From contig JAMWBK010000005.1 of the NCBI GenBank assembly GCA_029953675.1, forward strand, positions 2,747,001 through 2,811,000: 64,000 nucleotides of DNA. The letters run 5' to 3'. Below are positions 1 through 10,127 of the stretch, in pieces. The notes under the pieces are model-generated. The model worked only from the letters and a program-made list of their open reading frames with translations, had not been told where the DNA came from and searched no databases. The stretch comes from Rhodosorus marinus (lineage: Eukaryota; Rhodophyta; Stylonematophyceae; Stylonematales; Stylonemataceae). The translations under genes were made by a program, and so were the position numbers. The stretch's first letter is position 1; each line of letters begins with the position of its first letter.

Positions 1-1516
1 TCCCCTCCTCCACCCCAAACCCTCATCGGAAAAAAAAAACAAAACAAAAAACACACCTTCAACAAAAATCACGTCTATTTAGATTCATTTAACAAAATAA
101 AAAATAGGTCTCTACAATTTTATTCTGAATTACTTTTGAAAAAATTGTAGATTATGGGTATGAACCAATCGAAATACTATAATAAGGAGATATGATCTCA
201 ACAAATCCTGTCCCCTTTGATTTCATGTTTTTCGCCAATCAACGAGCTTGCGGATATGTCGGAGCTTCTCCGAGATAACCTCCCATTTTGTAAACAAATA
301 CTGTATCTCCGGCAGGTGCAAAGATAGCTTCCTCCCATTGGCCAGAAACGGACCCTTGTTTTGTAGTCACATAGAAACAACTTCGACGATACTGATAATT
401 TTATATTTATTTCTATTTTTATTATCCAATAAAATTCCTCCAAATCCGACCCCTCAAAAATCTCCGAAACAATTTAACAAATAGTCAGGCCTTTTGCACA
501 CCGAATCCGCGATTCGTTTTCTTCTACGTCAACAGGCATCCTTCCACCCTCCCCCCCCCTTCCCCCCCACCCCACCCCTTTCCCAACGCAACTAAATCCA
601 CTCTGTAGAGAATCAATCAACATACCCCTTATATGTCATTGCGCGAAAGACATTAATAAGAAACTTTTAATCCGAAGATGAATTGTTGGGAGCTTCTGTT
701 GAAGGCCGGGTTGTTGGTATTAGTTAAAACTGGATTGAATGAAATTGATTAAGGGAGGGGGGGAATGAAACAATTTAGTGCAATGGAAAAAAAATTAGGG
801 TTGTTGAAATGTTTTCGAAGGGGGTTGGCGACTTATGATGGTGTTCGGTTTTCGTTGGTGGCGGAGGTGGGGTGAGATTATGGTGATGACGGTGGATTTT
901 TTGTGGGTGGGAAAACACTTGCGAAATTTTGGATTTTTGGTGTGTGTGTTTGTGGGTGGGTGGGCGGGTAGGAGGTGGAGAGATAAGAGAGGGAAAGGAG
1001 TGCGTCCGTCCATTTTCTTTTGTTCCTTTTTTTTTTTGGTTTGAGTGGCATTGTAAGTTGTGTGCGTGTGTGATCCCGTTTGAAGCACAAATCGTATTTC
1101 CCTGCGTTTAGGCAAAAGAGAGGGGGGAGGGAGGGGGAGGGAGGGAGGGAGGGAGGGAAAGGGGGGTGTGGATACTGTGATGAGATTAGATTAGATTATC
1201 ATTGGTGACCCTTTTTGTTTTGCTTTTTTTGGTGGTTCCCCGAAAAGCCGCCGGGAACTGTGGGTTTGAGAGCTGGGTGCATGGGCTGATATGGTTCGTT
1301 TGCGAAGTAAGTGAGTGGAAAGGAGATGGAGCAGGAATAATAAAAAGGTTGGTGCTCGGTTGAGCGAGGATTCTTGGCTGACAGCATTCGGGGCGAGAGG
1401 GGGGGTCAGGGTTGTGGCGTAGGGATTTGGATCCCTCTGTTAAGAGAGACCTTTGTTGAAGCTGGGAGCAAGTTGGCGGCTGGTTTCTTGCTTTTTTGTT
1501 GTGTGCTCTGAACAGG
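1..1516. other. Left-edge spacer, low complexity
   Basis: No gene is supported here. The first 60 bases are C/A-rich, the signature seen upstream of minus-strand genes elsewhere in the window, so a minus-strand gene may start just beyond the left edge. A C-run tract lies near 545-590. A GGGA/GGGGA microsatellite occupies about 1121-1158. From about 830 to 1516 the + strand becomes strongly G/T-rich, which fits the promoter and 5' leader of the plus-strand gene that follows. The short open frames in both directions are composition artefacts. Confidence 0.6.
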
Positions 1517-2508
1517 ATGAGAGTTGTCTTTCGGGCTCATTATGAGGGTTTGAGCACGGAAGAGCTCTTTGTCGTTGGTGGGTCTGAGAAACTTGGGTTT
1601 TGGGACCCCGCGAAAGCTGTAAAGCTGACGAAGGTTGACGATGGTCTTTACCAGGTAAGTTGTGGAGCGATGATTGCGCTCTCCTTCGATGGCTTCGTGT
1701 CGAGATTTCTGAGGGTGGGCCTTCATCGTTTTTCCACGAAATTCTTTGTCATCTTCCTCAGGTCATGATAGCAAAGATCTCCGAACTCGATACTGTCCTG
1801 GAGTACAAGTACCTTCTCAAAGATGCAAATTTTCCGAGGTGCGTAAAGTGGGCCGAGGGAGAGAACAGAAAGTTTAGTACCAGTGGAGATGAACTTGGAG
1901 TTGTGCTCGAAGAGAGACCCTTTCAACGCGGTATCAGCGATTGGTACGCATACGAGCCTAGCGTGCAGGCCCAGGACGAGCAGGAGTGGGGAAACTATGA
2001 GTACCTTAAGAGCAAGCAGTCGTTTTGGGAATTATGGGAAAGACCATCGCAGTCGTGCTCTACAGCTGAAGCGGCGAGTGCAAGCGGCAGCTACTGCACG
2101 GAGGAAGAAATCCATGAGGGTGGGCAAGACCGGGGACATTGCGTAAGGAATGAGGACGGAGACAATTGTTCGCATGCCCAGCGGAGGATTCCTGAGGACG
2201 GGACTGGGTGCACAACAAAACCGAAACCGTTCTGGATGCTTCACAAGGGTGAATTTGAACAGTTTGAGGGATCGTCATGTTTGCAAAACCATATGAAGAT
2301 CGTGACAGAGACTTCGGGCAGCCGTGAGGATAGGGAAAGGAGAGGGCAAAGGAGCTCCAGTCCGGGAGCTGACGATGACTTCTTTCATCAAGTCGCTTCC
2401 AATGCGATACCGCAGCCGGCCACCCTTTATCGGTCGAAGAATCTCCCCACCTATCTTCTTTGGAGGAAGCCGGAGAACACAACACTAACAGCTCCATCCT
2501 GGACGTGA
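1517..2508 (+). CDS. CBM20 starch-binding domain protein
   Basis: This is a two-exon gene: exon 1 is 1517-1654 and exon 2 is 1762-2508, joined in phase 0 across a GTAAGT...CTCAG intron, giving about 294 aa. Residues 1 to about 100 form a family 20 carbohydrate-binding module: an F-R-A-H-Y first strand, the V-G-G-S-E-K-L-G-F-W-D-P block and the L-E-Y-K-Y strand with W nearby. These match the starch-binding beta-sandwich seen in glucan dikinases, laforin-like phosphatases and amylases. The remaining C-terminal part is low in recognisable structure, rich in S, E and R, and has no catalytic domain that I can identify, so a regulatory or scaffold role at starch granules is inferred. The first ATG after the stop-limited upstream frame was taken as start. 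The far C-terminus (after about residue 125) is least certain because no homology confirms its frame. Confidence 0.75.
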
Positions 2509-3109
2509 AGAAAATAGAACGGGACTGGAGGAGCACGTGAACAGCTAAATTACCCAAAGACCGCAACCTTACAGTTGACTTCAGATAAGACCAAGCACAG
2601 AGTCGTACGAAGACGTCTCTCGTGAATGCTACTAGGTGTAAGGCATTTTGTAAATCGTCAATGACTAAAAAGAACCATCTTTCATAAGCAATTTCTGCTT
2701 GGAAGTCTTTACTCGTCGATAGCTTTTCGGTCATGTACTAATCCAGTCCAGTTTTACAGAAGCATCATAGCTCCGTGACCCGTGGAGCGATTAGACGGGC
2801 TCGCTTTGTAATGCTGACAGAATGAAGGAGACTTTTGCACTTACGCCCAGCAAGGACCCTCGGTGCTCCCTAAGTTCGGTCATCTTTCACGTGCCCCGTT
2901 TAGCCTCGCACGCGGGAATGACATGCAACAAAAAAAGGTGTTGCGGAAAGAGTCGAAACCCACTGCCGACTGATTTTAAGTAAGGGTGGACCGAATTTCT
3001 GTGTGCAAACGTGTAGGCGCAACAACTCCAATAATATGCCAATTTAAAGAATTCTCGGAGGAGTTAATTGAAACAAGTTAAAAATTATCTAGAACGATGA
3101 TATTAGCAT
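2509..3109. other. Convergent intergenic spacer
   Basis: This is the spacer between the ends of the plus-strand CBM20 gene and the minus-strand ANTH gene. A 224-aa open frame on the minus strand across 2060-2734 overlaps the CBM20 exon and looks like a shadow. Nothing else stands out. Confidence 0.5.
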
Positions 3110-4126
3110 CTAGTAGTAGTACGATCCTATGGAATTAATAGCTTCCGCATTGTCGACCGACGCCATGAGCGCTTCTACTCGGAGGAGTTTCGGCATCGTC
3201 CACTTCGAACACTCTAAACATCTCAAATCGGAACAACCCAGTTTGGCCTCTTTGCATAATGCATCATAGTGCGCAAGGATCTGCTCTTCTGCGGCGTCCA
3301 TCCCAGAGGACTTCCGGGACAATTCGTACACGCGTCGTACAGCGACTTCAATTGATGACCAAAAGTGTAGAAAGTCCCTTACGATTAAATGTGTTGTGAA
3401 CGGTGCTATCGGCATATCCTCCAAGCAGGTGAACTCAATACTAACGAGCTGCGAACAACACCTGACCATGCTTGGAATTGTGTCAAGCAGCTCGCGGCGT
3501 TCCATGCTCTCGAACTGACGATAAAACAACTTTTCATAGTTCGCATACGGGTCATTCAAATTGTTTTTCAGGGGCGGATAGTTAACCGCTTCCTTGGTCC
3601 GGCAATATGCCAACAGGTACTTCGCATAAGATGCAATCAGTTCGTCGTTCTCGAGCCCCTTTGCGCTCGCTTCCGAATAACCCAGGAACAGAAGCTCCTT
3701 CTTATTCTTCAAGACCAGGTCAATGAACGGCTGACTAACGGTCTCACGCATGAGATAGTGCAAAACCGAAAGGCTCTTAAATACCACAATCCAGTCTGGC
3801 TCGTGCATTCTAGTCCTGAGAGCCTCAACGATAGTTTTCGGTGCAGACTGCTCCGAAATGACGTCACAACCGTAGTACTTAATCCCGCCCAACAAGTTCT
3901 TCAAAACCTTGTCCGAAATTGGCCTCTCCCCCCGCGAGGTTGCCTTGGTCACCGAGGATATCCATACATCTCTTTTCACGGAGGCCTTACATTTCTTCAC
4001 CAATTCCTTCATCCTCCAGCCGCGTCCAGAATGCACATCAGTGTCTTCAAGCGTCCCAACGTTCGTGTCGCTCTCTTCTCCCCGCCACTCCACCCCGTAC
4101 ACTCCATCACAATCTACGTCCTCCAT
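3110..4126 (-). CDS. ANTH-domain clathrin adaptor (AP180/CALM-like)
   Basis: This single-exon gene encodes about 338 aa from the ATG at 4126. From about residue 36 it reads as the helical ANTH domain of AP180/CALM proteins, which bind phosphatidylinositol 4,5-bisphosphate and clathrin at the plasma membrane. Visible family features are the early V-K-R-D-V-W...V-T-K-A-T-S segment, the P-D-W-I-V-V-F-K-S-L-S-V-L-H-Y-L helix, the D-P-Y-A-N-Y-E block and a late helix bundle ending in L-R-V-E-A-L. The protein stops soon after the ANTH fold, so the long clathrin- and AP2-binding tail of plant and animal AP180 is missing. The acidic first 35 residues are not conserved, and an internal Met (M-K-E-L-V) is an alternative start. 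The DNA upstream (4140-4400) is strongly C/A-rich on the + strand, typical of minus-strand promoters here. Confidence 0.8.
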   Translation of the reverse strand: MEDVDCDGVYGVEWRGEESDTNVGTLEDTDVHSGRGWRMKELVKKCKASVKRDVWISSVTKATSRGERPISDKVLKNLLGGIKYYGCDVISEQSAPKTIVEALRTRMHEPDWIVVFKSLSVLHYLMRETVSQPFIDLVLKNKKELLFLGYSEASAKGLENDELIASYAKYLLAYCRTKEAVNYPPLKNNLNDPYANYEKLFYRQFESMERRELLDTIPSMVRCCSQLVSIEFTCLEDMPIAPFTTHLIVRDFLHFWSSIEVAVRRVYELSRKSSGMDAAEEQILAHYDALCKEAKLGCSDLRCLECSKWTMPKLLRVEALMASVDNAEAINSIGSYYY

Positions 4127-5303
4127 GCCGTACAAACTTCAAAAACCACAAAAACTTTCAAGCACCTCCCCCTCCCCCCCTCCCTCTCCAAGAAATTCCC
4201 AGGCACCCACTTATATCATACTGCCTCTCAGTTCCAAAACTACACCCGAACGCCTCCGTTCTGCCTCTCCCGCACCGCCCTCGCCCGCAAACCCCCCAAA
4301 TTTCAAGAAGCCTTATATAACGTTCCCAACTCTCGCCAACTCTCAAGAGCCATTTTCTCATCAATCCGACCTTAACGTTTTCCGGAAATTCAGCTTCCAA
4401 TTAAAGACCTTTTTAATCGTCATCCATACGTTCATCAAATCAATCCATATTTCTTTTTCAATCAAAATATGCACGACGTGACCTCCTAATATCGTTTTAG
4501 CTATAAATATTTACAAATTGGAAGCTTCGCATTGCCTGGCGGATTTAATAAAGACTGAAGAATTATCTTAGAGGGGTTTTGGAAAGGATGACACTTATTA
4601 GCTCTCCTCGCTCGTCCGCGCATTACAACGTTCTTGTAGTGCGCTGCCAAAGTCTACATCAGCAAGGGGGGGCGCTTTGGAAGAGTTCGTGAAAAATGGA
4701 ATAAAAAGGTATCTGATTGATGAAACGTTGAATTTTTTTGGGGGGCTGTAGGCGTGTACATAATGCATTGAAGCCGAGAAAAAGTTTCTGAAAACATTGA
4801 TGTTCATGTGTTTAGCCAAGAAAAAAAAAACGGTGCTGGACCGGGACAACTTATTTACATGTATATATCGCGAATAGGTTTCCACACCCACTTTTACCTG
4901 GCCAATGGATAAGTTCTTTTTAGCCAATGATACATTCTTCATGGTTTCATTTACTTGTTTTAACGCCTGCGAGTTTAGATGCTCAGGCAGTGTTCCTGAT
5001 GTAGGAGGCGGGGAAAGTGCGAGATTAATACACACACCCCTTCCCAAATTCTCATATTTGATATTCTCGATATTTCGAACATTTATGTGGATAATCGTGG
5101 ACAATTTGAACCACGCGAGGGGTAGAGTAGAGCGCATAGTTGTAGGCGAGCAGAATCTGCTGCTCGTCTATACTCACCTGGAGGGCTTGACTGGGAGGAG
5201 CCTTACGGGAAAAGTAGTTTCTTTATTATTGAATATACTTGGTATTGGGAATACCGTGCGCTAGAGAGGCGGACTACGAACTGCTGCATTGGTCGAAATG
5301 CCT

Positions 5304-5645
5304 GTCGATGCCTGATTGCCACACTGTCAGAACTTTAAGACTTTACTTCCGGAGCTTCTCGTGTGAGCTTCATCGGCTATCATCGATTTTGGGGCCCCAT
5401 CCTTGCGCAGTGAAGCAGTCTTATAATGTACCGCGTGGAACCCCCTCGCCCGGGTTACCTGGAGGTCCATCTTCTGGAAAGAGATGCTTCCGTCAATATA
5501 CGGGGCGCTGTTGTTGTAGGCACCACGCAAGGAAGCGGCTTTAACGAAATGCAGCATTAATGAACTGCCGGTTGATGCCTGGGTGCCACTGTTAGAACTT
5601 CAAATTTTACTTCCCGGGCTTGTGAGCAAGATCGGATATCATCAG
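5304..5645. repeat. Diverged direct repeat, two copies
   Basis: The copy at about 5304-5386 and the copy at about 5571-5645 share an ordered series of blocks: GATGCCTG, TGCCAC, AGAACTT, TTTACTTCC, TGTGAGC and TATCATC. They are separated by about 185 bp of unrelated sequence. Mismatches and small indels are spread throughout, so the duplication is old. No coding frame is shared. Confidence 0.55.
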
Positions 5646-6515
5646 CCTACTTGCCATCCCTGCAGCAGAGTAGTAGGCATCTAATGGACCAATTTGTGGA
5701 AATTCTAGTACATGGACTACATTTTCTCCCAAAGGATGCAATATGCGGGCAATTGACCGAAAATAGGTCCTGTCGAGATCTACATATTGCGGGCCTGACT
5801 GGGGCTATTCTTAGAGCATCCGATTGGAGTGCACGTTCGTGCGCGACGGGCTTGTACTTCTCCAGGAACTCGCCTGCGAGGTCAAACCCTACGAGGGTGA
5901 AAAGCTTTCATAAAGATCTATTGAGAGAAGCGCGCTGAGTATGTGAACGAGTTGTTTGAAGGGGTTATTTTCGGGATTCCTTTCAAAACTCGTTCCGAAC
6001 TGGACATTAGCTGTGTCAGCTTGTCCTAAATGGTTCTCCATGCAATGCTCGGCCCATAGGGGTTCTGGCATAAGCTGGGAAGTGTCCTAAAACGAGTGTT
6101 CCGCCATTTGTGTCCAGTTGATCCCCCCCAGTTTCAGGTATCGTCGCTGACGAGGAATTAGGCCATTTCGATCGGGAAACATGAAATTCCATTCACGTCT
6201 CCTTCAGGATCTCAGCAAGCTTCTGATACCGTCCAGTCAGATGGTGCCATAGGTACGGCACGTGGTCCAAATAGGACAGCAAAACTGATTGCAAAAATTG
6301 AGCATCACAGGATTCTGAACACATTCGGGAACCGGGACTGATCCAAGCTAACATTCTATACGCACCGTGCCCGTCGTCCTTGCTTTGCGGGAAAAACTAC
6401 CTGAACACGTACGCAGAGCAGCGTGTGTGGAGATTGTTGAACTTCAAAGCATTTTGATGCTGTTTCAGGCCCTTTTGCTAAGGGGGCGCCGAGGAAAAAT
6501 GGCAATGGGACATCC

Positions 6516-6545
6516 CCCATTGAAGGAGCTCCCATTGAAGGAGCT
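6516..6545. repeat. 15-bp perfect tandem duplication
   Basis: The unit CCCATTGAAGGAGCT occurs twice head to tail. It lies in non-coding DNA. Confidence 0.85.
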
Positions 6546-6929
6546 TGCCCCAATGCGATAACGAGAAAACTTTCAAAGGGGGCACCTTGAAAATGGGGCA
6601 TACTCTTGGATCCGAGGGAAAATAGAGAATGCTCAGTAAATTTATTTTATATATTCATCAAGACGTTGCCCCATTCTATAGGCTCTAATACAACTAGAAT
6701 ACAATGTACTGAAGCTCATTCGTATTACGAAAATAATTGAATCCCATTAATAAATGAATTATTGTACGTAAATTCATATAAAAGATGGACCTGCTTCACC
6801 AAGTCCACCATTGAAATCGGTACACCGAACAGGAGAACGCTTGACGAAAGAGCTCTGGAGTGGAGCCCGTCAAGTGGGAATAAGGAATCCAGGCGTTCAA
6901 ATACCCCAAATGGGTCGCGTGGCTACTTT

Positions 6930-7478
6930 CTACTTGAGGGACGATCTCATGTTTCCCTTCGTCTTCCCACTGAGCCTGGGTGGTGAATCCCCTTTCCACA
7001 GGGACCGGTTGAACGTCGCTCGTGCTTCGCTGACTTGTTTTAATGGGTGCAGGTGCAGTGTTACCTCTTTCAATAACTGGTCAGCTTGCTTCCCCACCCG
7101 CCCGAACGTCCCCACGCAGAAGGGCACGAAGATGTCGTGATTTGAAACTCTGATCGCATCCCAAATATTTCGACTCTGAAATTTGACTGCCTTGTGTTCG
7201 GCGTACCCTGTTTCCCAGGACGCTTGATGTAGGTTGGTAGTTTGCAACGGCGAGATAAGCTTCACGTTGATCACGTACAGCTTCCCGGTCCGAGGATGTC
7301 GAGCTACAATGTCTGGGCGAAGGTGGCCGCTGGGTAGCGCCCGGTCGGTTCGAGGATCACTTCTAGTCCCCATTGTCTGAGCTGCGTTGCCAGAGCTTAC
7401 CAGACCATGTTGTATCGCTTTGTACAGCTCCCTATTGAACTGGTGCAGTGGCAAAGGCGTTAGATGCTGGAGAGTCAC
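6930..7478 (-). pseudogene. Non-LTR retrotransposon remnant, REL-endonuclease end
   Basis: A 182-aa minus-strand open frame resembles the C-terminal restriction-like endonuclease of R2-type non-LTR elements. It begins with a block carrying a V-T-L-Q-H-L motif like the region after the zinc knuckle. Then come R-P-D-I-V, a strand with Y-V-I-N-V-K, the A-E-H-K-A-V-K-F pattern and a P-F-C-V-G-T-F-G block. These are the ordered signatures of the PD-(D/E)xK fold in these elements. The expected acidic residue before V-K is Asn, which would impair catalysis. No reverse transcriptase domain is visible upstream on the minus strand, where frames are broken. I read it as a 5'-truncated, decayed insertion. 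No flanking target-site duplication could be identified by eye. Confidence 0.6.
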
Positions 7479-10127
7479 TGGGTTGTCAACACATAGTACA
7501 TGTACTCAGGTGTTCGTACACAGACTTCGGAATCCCAGCGGTTGTCCCAGGCTCAGGTCCACTTCGTCTGTACTCAGACCTCGTGGGTGTCTCATACAGC
7601 ATGGAAACGTAGAAAACGCGTCATCTGGACTTCCGTTCGAGGGCTGAAAACTCCGAGAAGGTAGAACTGCACTCGACGCAAGGAACCAGTCTCAAGGATA
7701 AGCTCGGCTGACCTCGGCCACAGAGTTAGTCTTCGATAAATGCACTTGCCTTGCTAGAGATTGGAAGCGCGTCCAAAGATCAAGTTGTTATCCCCAAGCA
7801 CTCACGCAACCAGTGCCGCTTCATCAGACTTGTCTCAAGCTTTTGAGAGTAGTTATCAGGTATCATAGCTGGCAGGTATCCTAAAATGACACTGCATCTA
7901 TTCGCCCGTCCTTTGGACAAAAAACAATTAATCGTGTGTGGGCCAATGGATAAGCGCGTTGTTCCTTGAGGCCGGCAAAATAATGCAACCGGCTTGATGA
8001 ATAATTTTCCTTAGTCGTAGCCAAGCTGTCTAGTCCCTTGCCTCTCTAAGAGGTCGAGCTACCAAGTAAAGGAAGGTCGTCAATATTCACTCGAATGGTT
8101 GGATCAGATGGCCTCTTGTACGCCAGGCTCAAGCCAAAAATTCTCCGAGCTAACGCGCCTGTGAATGGCCAAATGTTGGCTTTCAGGTGTGACGTGCCCT
8201 AGACATCAAGCTGCTCTTGACTTCGTGTTTGCCAGTAACAACAACAATTCTGGATTCCTGACTTGTCCAACGTCGCGCTCGCTAGTGGTTGAAGTTCACC
8301 GGCCTCTGGTCAGCGTCAGGAAAAGCTTTTATCCATACAGCCTGTGGGGGTCTGCCGAGAGCCAAATTCAGAAGTTCGCAGCGAAACTGATCAGTCTCCA
8401 CCCAAGCGTCTCTCGCTCAACTCAGCCCGCACGTATGATTCTGCCGCGGGCAGCTTTGCAACGTATTGGTAGGAGCCTTCCCATGGCTCAGCTCTCACGG
8501 ACGAACCTTATTCTTCATCGCCGAGCACAAACTGCTAAGGAGCGTTCTGCAAGGAAACTCGGAGCGCGGAATTCGCGACCAACTTAATTCGCACAGGTAG
8601 CAGTTATTAAAGCAAGCCTTTTTGAGCTGAGCCACCAACACATATCGTTAAAACGATAAATTTACAAGCAAAAGCGATATACGTACATGAAAATTAAAAA
8701 ATCAATTACATTCAGTCATAGCTGATAGCGATAAGCACCGTTTTAACCCCTTACCAAATCGGACCAAAAAACCCGAAAATAGATTTTCTCGAAAATAGTT
8801 TGAACAATACAATACCGCGATTTCGGGTCAATTTCAAGAGTTCAGCACATTATATCAAACAAAGAATTTTAGAACAAAAAAAATTAATCATGTTTTTTGC
8901 TAGAAGCTGAAGATTGAATTCATCCGGGTTTTTCCCTGGAATTGCAATAGAAATTTGATTGATATGATTTTTTCATGGCCCAATCGGTTTCTCCAAACAT
9001 TAAATTTTTTCTTCTTTTTTTCCAACAAAGTCCTAAATTAACGTTCCAATAGCGCTGTCTTCAACTCCAAACCTCCCCCCTTCCATTTTTTAACTATTCC
9101 ATTCTGCCCAATACTGTTCACCATCCCCAGAAACCTTTCCAAATTCCACTCCCCCACCCCTCTCCTCACGGTTCCCGATTCCAACGAATTCGTTTTCTCC
9201 AACGAAGTCAAGACAGTTAGTCCACCCGTTACATGATCAACTCTAAACACGACCCCACCCCTACTATCAAACTATATCTAAATATATGCCCATGATTTTA
9301 TTTTAGTTTTATTACATATATTCCGATATACGCTTTTACTATATACCCATAAATAAATTTATATTGAGTATGTGTTGTCCCCAACCAAAGGTGTGTGTAT
9401 TCTGGAATTTTTGATAGACCGGTTGTACTAAGTATGGACAAGAAGGGGGAGGATTATTAATCGGCAAAGGGTCGTGGATAGTGTGTGTACTGAGGAGAGG
9501 GGGGGGTATAATGGGGAAAGGTTGAATGCTTTTTGTTACGCTGAAGTTTTCTGGGGGCGATTTCGGGCCAGAAAGTAAAAAGTTTTCTTAAAAACATAAA
9601 AGAGTTTTTTTTCCTCCCTCTCAAGTGACAGCCTGGACAAGGAGGGAAAGGGTAGAGAATGCCGGAGTCGCGGTCGTATAGATAGACTTGGGAGCTTGAC
9701 TCGCGAAAAAACTGAAAAACGACAGCGTGAGGATAATCACGAAAGGGGTCTGTTATACAGAGGGGAGTACGGACGGTCGCTGACAGACGCGGAGGGAATT
9801 TCTTGGATTGGGTGGTCGGTGGGGTTGGCCGGGTGAGGGTGGGGAAGGGGGTTTGTTTGCGGAGAGGGCAGGAGGGAGTAACACCTGGTTTTGGTACGAT
9901 TGGCGTGTCTTTTCGGGAGGGTGGATTCTTTGTGTGTTGTGTGGTGCGGTGTCTCCAAGTTTTCTGAGGCGGTCAGGGTTGTTTGAAGGTTGAAGAGGAA
10001 GGATGTGTTGAGGGGGAAGGGGTTTGAGAGAGGGGCCTTCCGTGAAGATTTTCTTGTTGGTGCTTGCAGGAAGGGGGGCGGGGGGCGGGAGGGGGTTCGA
10101 TTTGAGGGGCTTTTTAGTATAGAGACG
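7479..10127. other. Long spacer with orphan promoter-like skew
   Basis: No gene is supported. A 140-aa plus frame at 8165-8587 has no recognisable motif. From about 8640 to 9020 the DNA is very AT-rich. A C-rich stretch at 9040-9250 looks like a minus-strand gene leader, but no conserved minus-strand gene follows it to the left. From about 9640 the + strand turns G/T-rich, consistent with the leader of the gene starting at 10128. Confidence 0.45.

Larger units (their letters stand above)
4127..6929. other. Gene-poor region with diverged repeats
   Basis: There is no supported gene. After the C-rich ANTH leader (to about 4400), the sequence is AT-rich with several open frames up to 179 aa on both strands that have no recognisable motif or splice structure. 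Two diverged copies of a 75-85 bp sequence and a 15-bp tandem duplication lie here and are listed separately. The region borders a non-LTR retrotransposon remnant, so it is probably decayed mobile or repeated DNA. Confidence 0.45.

Noticed and set aside
2060-2734. 224-aa open frame on the minus strand
   Set aside because: It overlaps the CBM20 exon, has no motif, and is composed of frame-shadow sequence.
3389-4375. 328-aa plus-strand frame
   Set aside because: It is the antisense shadow of the ANTH gene and its C-rich leader; no recognisable domain.
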